DNA of 64,000 nucleotides from Flectonema sp. DT1601 (lineage: Eukaryota > Euglenozoa > Diplonemea > Diplonemida > Diplonemidae), in NCBI GenBank assembly GCA_964019425.1, contig OZ025803.1, forward strand, positions 609,001 through 673,000, written 5' to 3'. A program made the position numbers and the translations under genes. Shown piece by piece: positions 1 through 19,500 of this stretch (the stretch's first letter is position 1; every line of letters starts with the position of its first letter). A model generated the notes under the pieces. The model saw nothing but the letters and a program-made list of their open reading frames with translations. It did not search any database and was not told the origin of the DNA.

Positions 1-134
1 TTCCCTCAGTCTTCCACCCGCGAACCGCGAGGAACAAAAGAGCCGAGGAGGAGAGAGGCAGACTCCGCGTGTCGTTCATCCATCGTTCAGTCAAGTCCAA
101 CGACACACGCAGAATCATCGTCAAGACAGCTTAC

Positions 135-9107
<8,973 letters not shown>

Positions 9108-10655
9108 CTAAATCTCTGTCAATGCCTTCAGTAAGTAAGTGCTAAGTTTTTCATTTTCATAAAGCCCGTTAAATGGAGATTCCAAGTTAGTGTTTGGTGC
9201 AGCTGAAAGCTTATTTGTCTTCTTATGAGATTGACGCGTTTCTAATTTGTGTTTGTTCTTCGTTGTTGAATGCTTTTTAGAGTTGAAGATCTTTATTTTT
9301 TTAGATTTTTGCTTCTGATTAAATTGAATGCGTTGAGACTGTTTTTGCTGATACTCAACTTGTTCTGACTGTGTTAATGTTTTTGTTGGGATGTGTGAAG
9401 GAAGACGAAGACCTTTCCACTTCATAAACATGATTTCACGAAACTTAAACGAATCAGGACAGCTACTCATCAAAATAGAAAACAGCAACTCTGACGCACC
9501 TTTAGAGTCATCAATTGCAATCAAACAACGAAGCATTGAAATATAAATATGTTCAGAAGGAGGATTCTCTACTAGTGTTCGGTTAAACAAATCAGATGCC
9601 TCTTTGAATAGATAATTAACTTTAGAAATTTCTTTTTTAAACTTTTGAATTTCAATAAGTTTCGCGTATGTGTGTATTACAAGCGTGTACGTAATGGCGG
9701 AGGGATGGCGTGTGTTTTTGAATAAATTTAAGACTTCGACGTAGTGTTTGGGATCTTGTCTACCAGCTGATTTGTATACAGAAATAAGAGTGTTTCGTAC
9801 TAGTAGATTTTCTGATATCGTAGGTTCGTTATGATAGATTTTATTTGCAAAATCGACATCTGGAACAGACCATTTAGAGATAGCTGACAGTAATGATGAT
9901 GTGTGCCTTTCAGATAATTTCACTCCCTCCTTTTCAAGATCAGAAATAATTTTGAGAGCTTCACTCTTGCTTCGAACCTTCCCTAATAGAGTCACATAGG
10001 TAGCTGGATCTTTTTGAAATTTGTTATCGTTTTTCTTATTAAACAAACGCTGCAGCTCTCCCACTGATCGTCTACTTTGAAAGACAGGTAGGATGGCGTT
10101 GTACATTTCATTTGAAAAATTATTACTTTTCCTAAAAATTTTAATAGCCTCATCATAAGATGATTTCATTACGAGTGATGTAGTAATTTGTGTCCAGGTG
10201 ACAGGTGTTGGTTGAATAATCAAATCACGCATCTCATCAAGAGCTTCCAAGGCTTTATCGACGTCACCACAATCAAGACAAGCAGTTATATAAGCTTGGT
10301 AGCTGTAGGGTCCTATGTCAGTTGCTATAATCTGAATTTGCTTCCAATCTTCTTCCAATTGAGTTCGATATTCTTTTTGAAGTTTAATATGGATCGGTTG
10401 CATTTTTTGTTTATTCGTAACTGCAACGTCTGGTCGGATACCTGCTTGATTTCTAGCAGCCTGTCCATACCTCGACTCTAACATTCTCATAACGTCATGA
10501 TCTTTGTGAAGTTTTAAATATGAAGGATGAAGGTTCTTGAATTCCATGTTTCGGATGTGAGGCCATTTTGACTGTTCAACTATCTCATCAATGTGTTTGC
10601 TGAACATCCGAACACCATGTCGTCGTGACACCCGATAAGAATGTCGTATTATCAT
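9108..10655 (-). CDS. Pentatricopeptide-repeat-type organellar RNA-binding protein
   Basis: 515 aa. The N-terminus is basic and lacks acidic residues over about 20 aa (MIIRHSYRVSRRHGVRMFSK), consistent with mitochondrial import. From about residue 120 there are helical hairpin repeats typical of PPR proteins, for example YQAYITACLDCGDVDKALEA, then VTWTQITTSLVMKSSYDEAI, ATYVTLLGKVRSKSEALKII and ITYTLVIHTYAKLIEI. The last 100 residues are Lys/Gln/Ser-rich and look disordered. PPR proteins bind organellar RNA and act in its processing, stability or translation; the exact target cannot be read here. The probable trans-splice acceptor (CAG at 10685-10687) puts an ATG at the first base of the mRNA body, creating a 10-codon uORF whose stop overlaps this start codon. 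It sits just upstream of the protease array. Confidence 0.8.
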   Translation of the reverse strand: MIIRHSYRVSRRHGVRMFSKHIDEIVEQSKWPHIRNMEFKNLHPSYLKLHKDHDVMRMLESRYGQAARNQAGIRPDVAVTNKQKMQPIHIKLQKEYRTQLEEDWKQIQIIATDIGPYSYQAYITACLDCGDVDKALEALDEMRDLIIQPTPVTWTQITTSLVMKSSYDEAIKIFRKSNNFSNEMYNAILPVFQSRRSVGELQRLFNKKNDNKFQKDPATYVTLLGKVRSKSEALKIISDLEKEGVKLSERHTSSLLSAISKWSVPDVDFANKIYHNEPTISENLLVRNTLISVYKSAGRQDPKHYVEVLNLFKNTRHPSAITYTLVIHTYAKLIEIQKFKKEISKVNYLFKEASDLFNRTLVENPPSEHIYISMLRCLIAIDDSKGASELLFSILMSSCPDSFKFREIMFMKWKGLRLPSHIPTKTLTQSEQVEYQQKQSQRIQFNQKQKSKKIKIFNSKKHSTTKNKHKLETRQSHKKTNKLSAAPNTNLESPFNGLYENEKLSTYLLKALTEI

Positions 10656-10684
10656 TTCATTATTGTAGATAAAGATGTCATCAT
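10652..10684 (-). other. Upstream ORF overlapping the PPR start
   Basis: If the transcript begins just after the CAG at 10685-10687, the first codon is ATG. It opens a 10-codon frame (MMTSLSTIMK) ending in TGA, and the TGA shares the ATGA overlap with the PPR start at 10655. Such an arrangement favours termination-reinitiation. Expression of the peptide is not claimed. Confidence 0.45.
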
Positions 10685-10970
10685 CTGAGGAAAAAGGGGG
10701 GAAAAGGAAATAATAACTATTTCATTAAACTTTTTTAATTATATAAATTAAATAAACCAAACTCAGCTACCATAGAGAGGACAGAATACGGGAATAGAAC
10801 ATGTCCGCTACTGTGGAGACTAATTCTAAAAGCATCCGTACTCGATGAATAGCATGACAAAATTGTGCGACTTCTATTACTTTCTGCGTTGGTAGCTTCA
10901 TCACTAATTGTGTAGTTTGTAAGTATTTTTTCTTTTACCCCTTTCAACTCATAATATATAAGAAACAGAA

Positions 10971-11001
<31 letters not shown>

Positions 11002-11938
11002 CCTTTTTGCCACCTCCCTTTTTTCGGAAGGATTCCCTGCTTAGGAATTTAAATAAAAAGTTTTTTTCTCGCAACCTTTTCTTCATTCACGCCGGGTGTA
11101 GTTTTTTTTTTCTTTTCTTTTTTTTCTCTGTCTCGGTTTTTTTTTTTTCCTTCTTCATCTTTAAAGCTTTTCTTCCCCAAGCGTTAGCTGTGTCGTCCGT
11201 GTATAAGTAAAACGAACAGAGCCAACTCGTGTTTTTTTTTTTTTTTTTTTTTTCTTTTTTCAAAACTATCCCTCAACCGAGGAGTGCCCAAAGCACTCCT
11301 TCCTTTCAATTTTTTTTTTACGAAAAGAAAAAAAAAAATACTCCTCTTTATTTAATTTCGTTCCTATCCAGGTATGTAACATGCTGTAAGGCAACGCGCA
11401 ATACTTGCGCCCACGTCCTTCTTTAGCAGCAATATTCTTTTTCATTCATTATTTTCCAACGAAAAAAAAGAAAATCTAATTATAAAAAAAAAAAAAAAAA
11501 AAACAAAGAAAAAAAAATGAAATTAAGAGAGACAGCCAAAGAAAAAAAAGTTAGCCAGGAAAAAGGCCGTCGTGTTCACTATTCGAGCATTTGAGAAAGT
11601 TTAAAGGCATACAAAACACTGAAGTAGCCATAATCGTAGAATCGACATAATCACTCTCCTTGTTAAGAAGACCTACGAAGCGCGATTATTTGCGGATTTG
11701 GTTAGTTTTTTTCCATCAAAATAAAAGTGTTTCGGGTTTGCTGGGGAAGTTATAGCACATACATGTATCACACTCGGGACCTAGAGAAACTGCTTCACAA
11801 ATTCCTTTATATAGAACCAGGAAGGTTAAAGTCTCTTGGTAAGGCAACATGCACAGAACCATCACTTCATATGTAACACGATCAACAATATGAAATGACG
11901 TAAAGTCTTTTACTTGACTTATCGATCAAATAATATTA
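10656..11938. other. Intergenic region with homopolymers and two hairpins
   Basis: Long T-runs near 10977-10999 and 11232-11253 and an A-run near 11484-11502. Two perfect hairpins: GGAGTGC/GCACTCC with a 5-base loop at 11281-11299, and GCGCAA/TTGCGC with a 3-base loop at 11396-11410. The stretch 11560-11900 is less repetitive but has no convincing frame. No protein gene seen; a small RNA between 11270 and 11460 is possible. Confidence 0.5.
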
Positions 11939-12448
11939 TTATGCTGAACACTTAACAACCGACTGATTATCGTCTTTTGGTAACCACGTAGCCCAGGGGG
12001 AAACATGTCTCCGAATGTCTGCTTCACGAGGTTGGATGTGAAACTTTTGTGCTCTGCAGCTGTCACCACGTTGACCGTAAGTTTGTTGTGGTGAATCAGT
12101 AAATGTCGGTGGTAGTGGAGGAGATGACGGAACAGATTGCGGAGGAACATACTCACTATAACCTGCTGTAGAGCTGTACATAAGCGGTGCTTGAGAATGA
12201 TAATGTTCAGTAGGTGGGTACAACCCTTCCTGAGTTGGTGTGTACTGAGGTTGAGGAGGATACCCATTTTCATAATATCCTTCCCATCCATTCATTGCAG
12301 GTGGTGGTACTGATGACGTATCAACTCCATAACCACTATCTTCATAAAGACCTTCGTATGCATTCTCTTCATAAGATGGTTCTTGCGGAACATTTCTCCA
12401 TGTGGCCCACGGAGACACGTTGCGACGTCCACCTTTACCTCCTTTCAT
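11939..12448 (-). CDS. Small protein with duplicated SPWATW motif
   Basis: 169 aa, family not recognised. The N-terminus is glycine/lysine-rich (MKGGKGGRRN). The core is low-complexity, rich in Tyr, Pro, Glu, Ser and Gln, and looks disordered. The same peptide occurs at both ends: RRNVSPWATW near residues 8-17 and RRHVSPWATW near residues 146-155. Two copies of a rigid aromatic motif on a flexible linker suggest a scaffold or RNA-granule-type adaptor binding two copies of a partner; that is inference. A clean acceptor (CAG at 12470-12472 after TTTTTCTTTT on the coding strand) lies 21 bases upstream of the ATG, supporting a real gene and this start. Neighbouring spacers are long (1.3 and 1.5 kb). 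Confidence 0.7.
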   Translation of the reverse strand: MKGGKGGRRNVSPWATWRNVPQEPSYEENAYEGLYEDSGYGVDTSSVPPPAMNGWEGYYENGYPPQPQYTPTQEGLYPPTEHYHSQAPLMYSSTAGYSEYVPPQSVPSSPPLPPTFTDSPQQTYGQRGDSCRAQKFHIQPREADIRRHVSPWATWLPKDDNQSVVKCSA

Positions 12449-13951
12449 TTTTAAACTGTTTTTGTTGGACTGAAAAGAAAAATATTTTTTGTCTGTATCA
12501 ACTCTGTTTAATTATTCTAAAGAAGTATTCATGGGAATTGAGAGCTGTTGTAAGACACCAACCGAAAATAAAAATCGTGTGAAAAATGACAGTTTGCTCA
12601 GATGGTTTTCTGCTTCTTTTTTTTTTTCTTCTGTTGTTCATTATTTTTCCCCACACCCTTTCTCTACCCCCCACCCAGGGAAATTTAATTACGGGACCCG
12701 AATAAGTCTCTGAAGCGTAAAGCAATCACAGTTTGTAGTGCAAGCGAGGCGGTTTTTTTTTTTTTTTTTTTTAAATTTAATTAGGTAATATAACACAAGT
12801 GAACATGCTCTCAGTTATAGTAAAAAAGTAAAAATTTGTGTTTTCTTTCTTTCTTTTTTTTTTTTTTGAACAGGGTGATTTTTAAAAATAAATAAATAAA
12901 AATAGTAAAGCGACGAGATAGCATGACACTGATATTTCCAATTCTTTCTTTTTTTTTTTCTTTTTTCTGTTTTTTATTTTTTTGTTAAAAATTATTCTTT
13001 TTTTTTTTTTTTTTTCTTTGTGAAACGAAACGCAGGTTTTTCTTATACGTGCTTTGGTTTGCTGTTGATTTCCCCCCCCCTCTCTCTCTCTCATCTCCCT
13101 CGATCAGGTACTAATTACCAACAAATACGTACTCAATATATTTAATTTTATGCAAAAATAAAAACACCACTAACATTACTACCATATCAACAGTAGCACT
13201 GAAGTAATTATTTTTCTTCAAAATTTGTCCAAGTATATAATTTTCATTGAAGAATTACAGGGAAACAAAAGACACAAACAGCCTAACAACCTACGAGCAA
13301 AAAAAAAAAAAAAAAAGGGGGTTTTTGGATAAATCTATAAAGGATAAAAACATATTATAAATCAGATTCACGTGGAGGTAGGCCTCCACTATGTATGACA
13401 CTCAGAAGTCACAATTTGTGAATCATCATATAAAGACTAGTAGTGTGTAGAGAATACCTCTCTGTTTTAACTGTAATTAGTCCCGTCAACCGTCTTACAC
13501 GTTCGTGGTAATAATAAAAAGTTAAGAGAGTGACACTATTGGCGGCTTAGCGCCTTTAGCATCACAGCTCACAAAGAAAATGATTTTTTTTTTTTTTAAA
13601 AAAACTTCACACCTTTGATTAAATGTCGAAAGCGTAATTAGAACAGACAGGGTCAGAAAAGTGATAGACGAGGGAGTGATGTTTAACTGTCCGGCTGACT
13701 GAGTATTTCTTCTTTGTTTGTTTGTTTTTTTTTTCCCCTCTCTCGTTTTTTTCTTTCGTCTGCTTCCCCTTTCCCCTTTCTTTTTTTTTTTTTTAAAGAA
13801 TACCGTGGTCTTTCTCGAGCAACGAATCGAGCAAAACTTCTAATAAATAATTTATAGCACAATACTGCAACTACTCTTTCAGAAATATCAGGCAGTTCAA
13901 GTTTGACCGCCGTGCGTTGTGGTAGAACCGGTTGGATGAAGAAAGAGGGTA
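12449..13951. other. Intergenic region with hairpins
   Basis: 1.5 kb with several T-runs (near 12753-12771, 12853-12866, 12998-13015), an A-run near 13300-13316, and a less repetitive island at 13321-13610. That island holds a perfect 7-bp hairpin (GTGGAGG/CCTCCAC, 13372-13389) and a small GC stem (13541-13554). No credible ORF; a non-coding RNA is possible but not shown. Confidence 0.5.
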
Positions 13952-15352
13952 CTATTGTGCTTCTCCGTTAGGTCCCCGTCCGACTTTCCACGTTAAAACA
14001 AATATTAAGAAAACACCAGCAGCAGTACTTGCATGTTTCTTTACTGACTCGAGATACTGAAGACGAATCTCTTGCGCTTCTTTCATAACCTTCGCCTGTT
14101 CGACAGCCAGCAGCTGAGTTTCGTACTCTCGGTTGGCCTTCTTCAGGTCGTCCTCTCCCCTCTTTTGAGAAAGCATAGCAATCTCAATATCAGCTGACTC
14201 TCTCGCCTTTTTCAGTTCCACTTCCTCAGCCTGGGCTGCATTTTCACGAGCGATTGTCTCTTCTCTCAATGCATTAGCTTCCATCCATTTTCTCTGTTCC
14301 GCCTCTTCATTCTGTCTTTTGCTAAGTTGATCGTAGTAGACGAGTGCACCAAGTCCTCCAACTGCAATACCGAGCTGAAGCATTCTCCAAATAGTTTCTC
14401 TTGCTAAAGACTTCTTAGATGCTCCCGTTGTTAGTATTGTTGCACTCTCAGCGGCAGCAAGGCGTTCCTTGTGAAGAGTCCACTCATGGGATCGTTGGGA
14501 TTCTTTTTCTTTGTGGTTCTTCTGCGCGAGTTCCATTTCATGTTCGCGAAGTTCTTGAATATCTGATGAAGGTCCAAGTTGAATAGCAGAGTTGTTTTCC
14601 TGCAGTCTTTGTTTCGCTGCTGAAGCCTTTGCAGATTCCAACTCCATCGCTTGTTTGTGGAGGATTGTCTGAAGTTCAATTTGTTGAGTGTTCTCTTTTG
14701 CGCTGTGATTAGATTTAGTTTCAAGCTCATGTTTGAGGTTATCACAGACTCTTTTGTTTTCTTTTGCTTCCACAGCAATCGTCTGACGACGTTCTCTCTC
14801 GGCAACTGCCTTCCATTTCTGATGCCTCCAATTGGCACCCCTGATTTCCTTTTCAGCGTCAATCTTTCTTCGTAAGATTTCAACTTGGTGAGAGTGCTTT
14901 GTGACGGCGATCTCTTCATCCGCTTCCCGTTTCGCGCGAATCTCTTCGACCTTTGAATCACTCTTTATCTTCGCCACTTCAACATCAGCAGCAGTCTGCT
15001 CCTTAAACTTTTGTAAATCATGTTTCTTACTTAATTGTTCCATGTCTCGCATGTGTGAAAGAAACTCTCTTTGCTGTTCAGGTGGGAGCAAAGAGCACTC
15101 GTAGGCGGCACGCATGTCTTTCTTCATTAAGGAAGCCATCACAGATGACAGAACTCCACCTCTTTTATCGGAAGAGTCATCAGATTTCTTCTCAGCTAGT
15201 GATGTTGTTGTTGTGGTTGTTGGCTGCTTTGTTGGTGGTGGTGACTGTGGTGGTGGTGTCTGCGGTGGTGTTGACTTCACATTTGACCCACCCTCCGAAG
15301 AAGCTCCAGGCCCTCCTGATGCGTACCTAATACAGACTCTCCACGGCTTCAT
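13952..15352 (-). CDS. Coiled-coil membrane protein, probably mitochondrial
   Basis: 466 aa, not assigned to a known family. The first 15 residues (MKPWRVCIRYASGG) are basic and hydroxylated like a mitochondrial presequence. A Pro/Thr-rich linker follows, then a charged coiled coil from about residue 75 to 315 rich in Glu, Lys, Ala and Gln. A hydrophobic segment near 325-342 (MLQLGIAVGGLGALVYY) is followed by a second coiled coil, then a C-terminal hydrophobic segment near 443-458 (AAGVFLIFVLTW). Two anchors separated by about 100 residues of coiled coil suggest a hairpin-like membrane-shaping or scaffold protein. Comparison with MICOS- or ATAD3-type proteins is only architectural; no AAA domain is present. 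A probable acceptor (CAG at 15372-15374) lies 19 bases before the ATG. Confidence 0.7.
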   Translation of the reverse strand: MKPWRVCIRYASGGPGASSEGGSNVKSTPPQTPPPQSPPPTKQPTTTTTTSLAEKKSDDSSDKRGGVLSSVMASLMKKDMRAAYECSLLPPEQQREFLSHMRDMEQLSKKHDLQKFKEQTAADVEVAKIKSDSKVEEIRAKREADEEIAVTKHSHQVEILRRKIDAEKEIRGANWRHQKWKAVAERERRQTIAVEAKENKRVCDNLKHELETKSNHSAKENTQQIELQTILHKQAMELESAKASAAKQRLQENNSAIQLGPSSDIQELREHEMELAQKNHKEKESQRSHEWTLHKERLAAAESATILTTGASKKSLARETIWRMLQLGIAVGGLGALVYYDQLSKRQNEEAEQRKWMEANALREETIARENAAQAEEVELKKARESADIEIAMLSQKRGEDDLKKANREYETQLLAVEQAKVMKEAQEIRLQYLESVKKHASTAAGVFLIFVLTWKVGRGPNGEAQ

Positions 15353-16134
15353 ATGTTTTGTTTTCTTGTTTCTGTAATGAATAATAATGAAAAAAGATGA
15401 AAACTAGTTAACTCCAGTTCTTATCCCTTTTGAGTTCTTTCCCAATCATCATTAGTTGTCTTAATAAAGATTCATAACAACAATAACAACAATAATAATA
15501 ATAAAGTCAAAGACTTGGGTATTGCCGATCGTTTTCACTGAAAAATCGATGCGTTCTGAATGAATATCAACCCTCTTAACTAAAAAACTCAAAAAATGAA
15601 ACTAAACTAAATGAAGCCAAGATAACAATTGATTGATTTCTAGAAGTGTTTTTTTTTTTTTTTTTTTTTTTCCCCCTCTCTCTTCTCCTTTCGTTATTTT
15701 TTTTCCTATCACGCACGAGGTTTTTTTTTTTAAAAAAACAGTAAAAGAAGTCGCTTATAGCGACCCATCAAAAACAAGACTTCAGAATCCATCGCTGGAA
15801 CCTCGAGGCCTACTGCTCAAAGAACAAGATGCATCAAATAGGAAAGAATTATAATTACTTAACAAATAGCCTCAACAAAAAAGAAATACTCGTCTAAAAG
15901 GGATTAACTATTTGAGTATACTTAAAATGGTTATCAATATATGCATTGTATCAAAGTTAAAGGGCAAGAGTGTATTTTACCCAAATATAAATAATATGCT
16001 AGCTGATGATGTCAGTATGCTCAATCTAAGGTTTAGAACCTGAAATATTTGAGGGAAAGAAGAAGAACCGAAAATAATGATAATTGACTGAAAAGGTAGT
16101 TTTTTTTTTTCTTTTTAAGCAAACGGAAAATCTG

Positions 16135-16165
<31 letters not shown>

Positions 16166-16590
16166 AGCAAAAATGTTGCTATTTGGTCACGCTAACTTAA
16201 AAATAAAAAAAAAAAACAACCACATTGAAATCCTTTTAAGTGGATCAGTAAACACATGCTAAACTAAAGCACGTATTGAAAATGTATTCTTTGTGAGGAA
16301 TATTCCCCGCAGGTATTCTCTAGTGATTGCCCACACTGGGTCACTTGTCTCCCAAAGAAAAGAAATTTATCTTTTGTAAGCTGGTTTTGCAAGTATGCTG
16401 AACGGAATTAAACATCCTTTCTTTAGGATATTCACAATCGTACTCAACACACCTTCAGACTACAGAACAAATCAGAATAAGTACACAACTGTGAAATAGT
16501 TGAAGTAACTGGGGAGGGTACATTCAGTGAATGAACAAATAATACCAAAACTTAAATATAAAAACATAAATACTAAAACAACATCATCAT
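15353..16590. other. Intergenic region with long homopolymers
   Basis: Contains one of the longest A-runs in the window (about 29 A near 16135-16163), a T-run near 15647-15670, AAT/AAC microsatellite near 15479-15504, and an imperfect hairpin at 16322-16345 (AGTGA...CCCA-CAC-TGGG-TCACT). No coding frame is convincing. Confidence 0.5.
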
Positions 16591-19500
16591 TTACTTAATA
16601 TAAGGCGAGTTTATAAAAAGATTTGACGACAACATAGGAGGAGGTACGACTTGTGAAGAATACCTCTTTCTAGGAGATATTTGCCGTTCAGCCTTTATGT
16701 GTGAACGGATTTGAGAATCAGACAGCCTACGCCAAGGATCATTTGGAGGAGAAGGCTGATTCTCCCTCCGATGCTTAGGAGGTACCCGAGAAGGAAACAT
16801 AGATATTTTCTCCCGTCTATGAATACCAACATATATCGTATCCCTGCCGAGTATTTCTCCAATTTTAGAAATCTCAAGTAAGGCGCTGCTGCGCAACTTA
16901 TACAACTTTGCGATAAACTTATCCGCTTCATCAAGTACGAATATATTAATGAGTTCATCCCTCAGAATATTTAAAGAGTTCGCATATATACAAACTGATC
17001 TCGGATCTGTGTTTGTAACATGATTAGTAAAGACCAAGAGATTGTAGCGACGATCACCTATTTGTGAAGTTGGAGACTTTACTCTATTGTGTCTCGGACT
17101 TGTAAGAGTCTGATTTAGTTCAGCAGGTGCTTCTATTACTTCAGGACTGTAGTCTTCACAGCAGTATAATAAAATACAATCAGAATTCTTAAGGTCAGAT
17201 ATGTCCTCTATGTCATGCGCACCAAACTCATCAACTTTCTGAAACGACGTAATTTTTAATCGAATTACTTTATTCGTTTTATTTATGTAATTGTCTGTTA
17301 TTTTAGTCAAAACAGCCTTTCTCAGTTGTGTTAAATTCGTCATAGTATTCCCATCTCCAAAGCGAATCTCCGTAACGGAACAGTCAAGAGAAGACTCTCC
17401 AGTAGATTGTGTAGTTTTTATATTACATACAACCTGAATAGTCTGAAGCGCCCTGTTCTTTATTGTGATTGGTAATCCTCTCTTACTGGGTAATGCTGAT
17501 GGTGAAAGAGATGATGTAGAAGTAGTACAATCATCACTCGTATCTAACGGGTCTGAGGCTGCGTCTTCTGGTGGAGGCACAACTTTATATTTATCCGATA
17601 CTTTAGTAAAAACCTTACAACGTGAACCAGGAGGTGACGGCACTGCAGCTGCTTCTGGAGACAGTAAGAATGATGGATGCCTAACGGGACTTTTTGAAGC
17701 TAAAAATGAACTTTTCTTTATTATTCCATTCCCATGTCCATTCCCATGTTGTAATAAATCTCTATCACCTGATCCCTTCGTTTCCTTTGCCACAGGAGTA
17801 ATTGGAAGAGATTGTGTTCCACGCTTAAAATCATCGTTTACTGTTCTTCGTTGCTGAGGCGAGGCAGATTTCGATGCGGAACGATACCTCCCAATACTAC
17901 CATCAGCTGATACAATCCCATGACGTGATGACCTCGGAGAGATAGTAATCGGTGGAGGAGGTTTGTGTTGTCCTTTACTCTTTTTCATAACGTCGTTGAG
18001 TTTTCGTTGAAGTCGGTCAGGACCAGACTGACGTTCTTTAAATAAAAGACCTAACCTACCAACAAGACTTGATGCTCTCTGAACCTTTTTTAAAATAGTA
18101 TCAGTTTCAGCTTCTGATTCCAAAGATTCCTGAGCTAACACAACAGATGGCTCGCTACTGCATCCAATTGAGGACTCCTCTTCTGGAAGAGCAGTTGGAG
18201 TCACTGATGGACTTGAGTCTGTATTTGCAAGTTTCTTCTTCTTTTGTAACGATTCCATTCTTTTAATTAGTAATGCTCTGCTATTTCCTCTCAACAGTTT
18301 CCCAGAGTGTGTAGCAGGAGTCGGATACAATGCTGGGCTCTCATGACTTACGACTATTTCACTCAACGGGTCGTTGATTAAAGATTTTGTATCTGCTTGA
18401 ATTTGAGAGAGCAAATGGTATTTTTTTAAAATTGAAATAAAAACCCGTTGGTCAACACACCAGGTTTCACAAGCTGTGAATGCCGATACCGCGTGTGTCC
18501 AACGGTGTTCTATTGAACATGTAAATCCGAGTGCCTCTTCCAATGTGATGGTCTTACTAAAAGATCCAACTCTGCCATGAACAACTGCTTGGCCTTTGGT
18601 AACAAAAAGGAGAGTGTCGCATTGAGTTGCTGCCGAAACAATTATTTCTGGAGGAGTAAAAACTCTCGGTCGTAATGCTCGTACTAAGTCTGAAACGAAT
18701 TGATCACTTCTTGCTGATATGTACTCAGACACAATTGGGATCCTTTTAACGAGTTCTCTCATCTTTTCTCTGTGTGTTTGAGTGTTTCCCTCCGCAAGCA
18801 GTCGTTTCACTTTACAAAGATCAGCTGCTCTTCTAACTTTTATTTTAATAGCATTGTCAAGTAGGAGGAGTTGAAAGTCTGATTCTGTCAGGACCCAAAC
18901 ATCAACGTGTGTTGCGGCTTTTACTTCGAAGATGCTTCGTTCACAAATGTATAGATCTAATGAATTTATTGATATCGGAGTTCTTTGAACTGTTTTAGTA
19001 GTTGGACTCGAGAATTCAAGTATCCCATTACATATAAAGAACATTTCACGACTACGATGACCACGAGGGATAATAACATCACCAGCTTTGTAACACCTTG
19101 GACCAAGACGAGAAATCACGTGATCACATTGCTCCATGTCTAAGTCTCCAAATAATTCAGTTTCAGTTACGGTACTAAAACTCATCGGATACCTCTCTGG
19201 TAAACATAATAGTCGTCTTCTAAATCCAATTTGATACATCTTTTTATAAATATTAGAATCAATATTTCTAATATCCTCAGTCATCTTTGAATACACTTCA
19301 TGAGGAACAGCTAACCAGGTACACTGCTGTAAAGATACAACACTATAACCTAAACAGTCACCCGTAAACATTGAGTAGTCGTTAAACACGCAAGGTGCTA
19401 CTATACGATCATGAATATGAGCTCCTTTAGATAAGGATATTGATTTGCTGGTGTCAGATCCTTTTTTTATCAGATTTACAGAACCTTTTAAGAGGACAAA

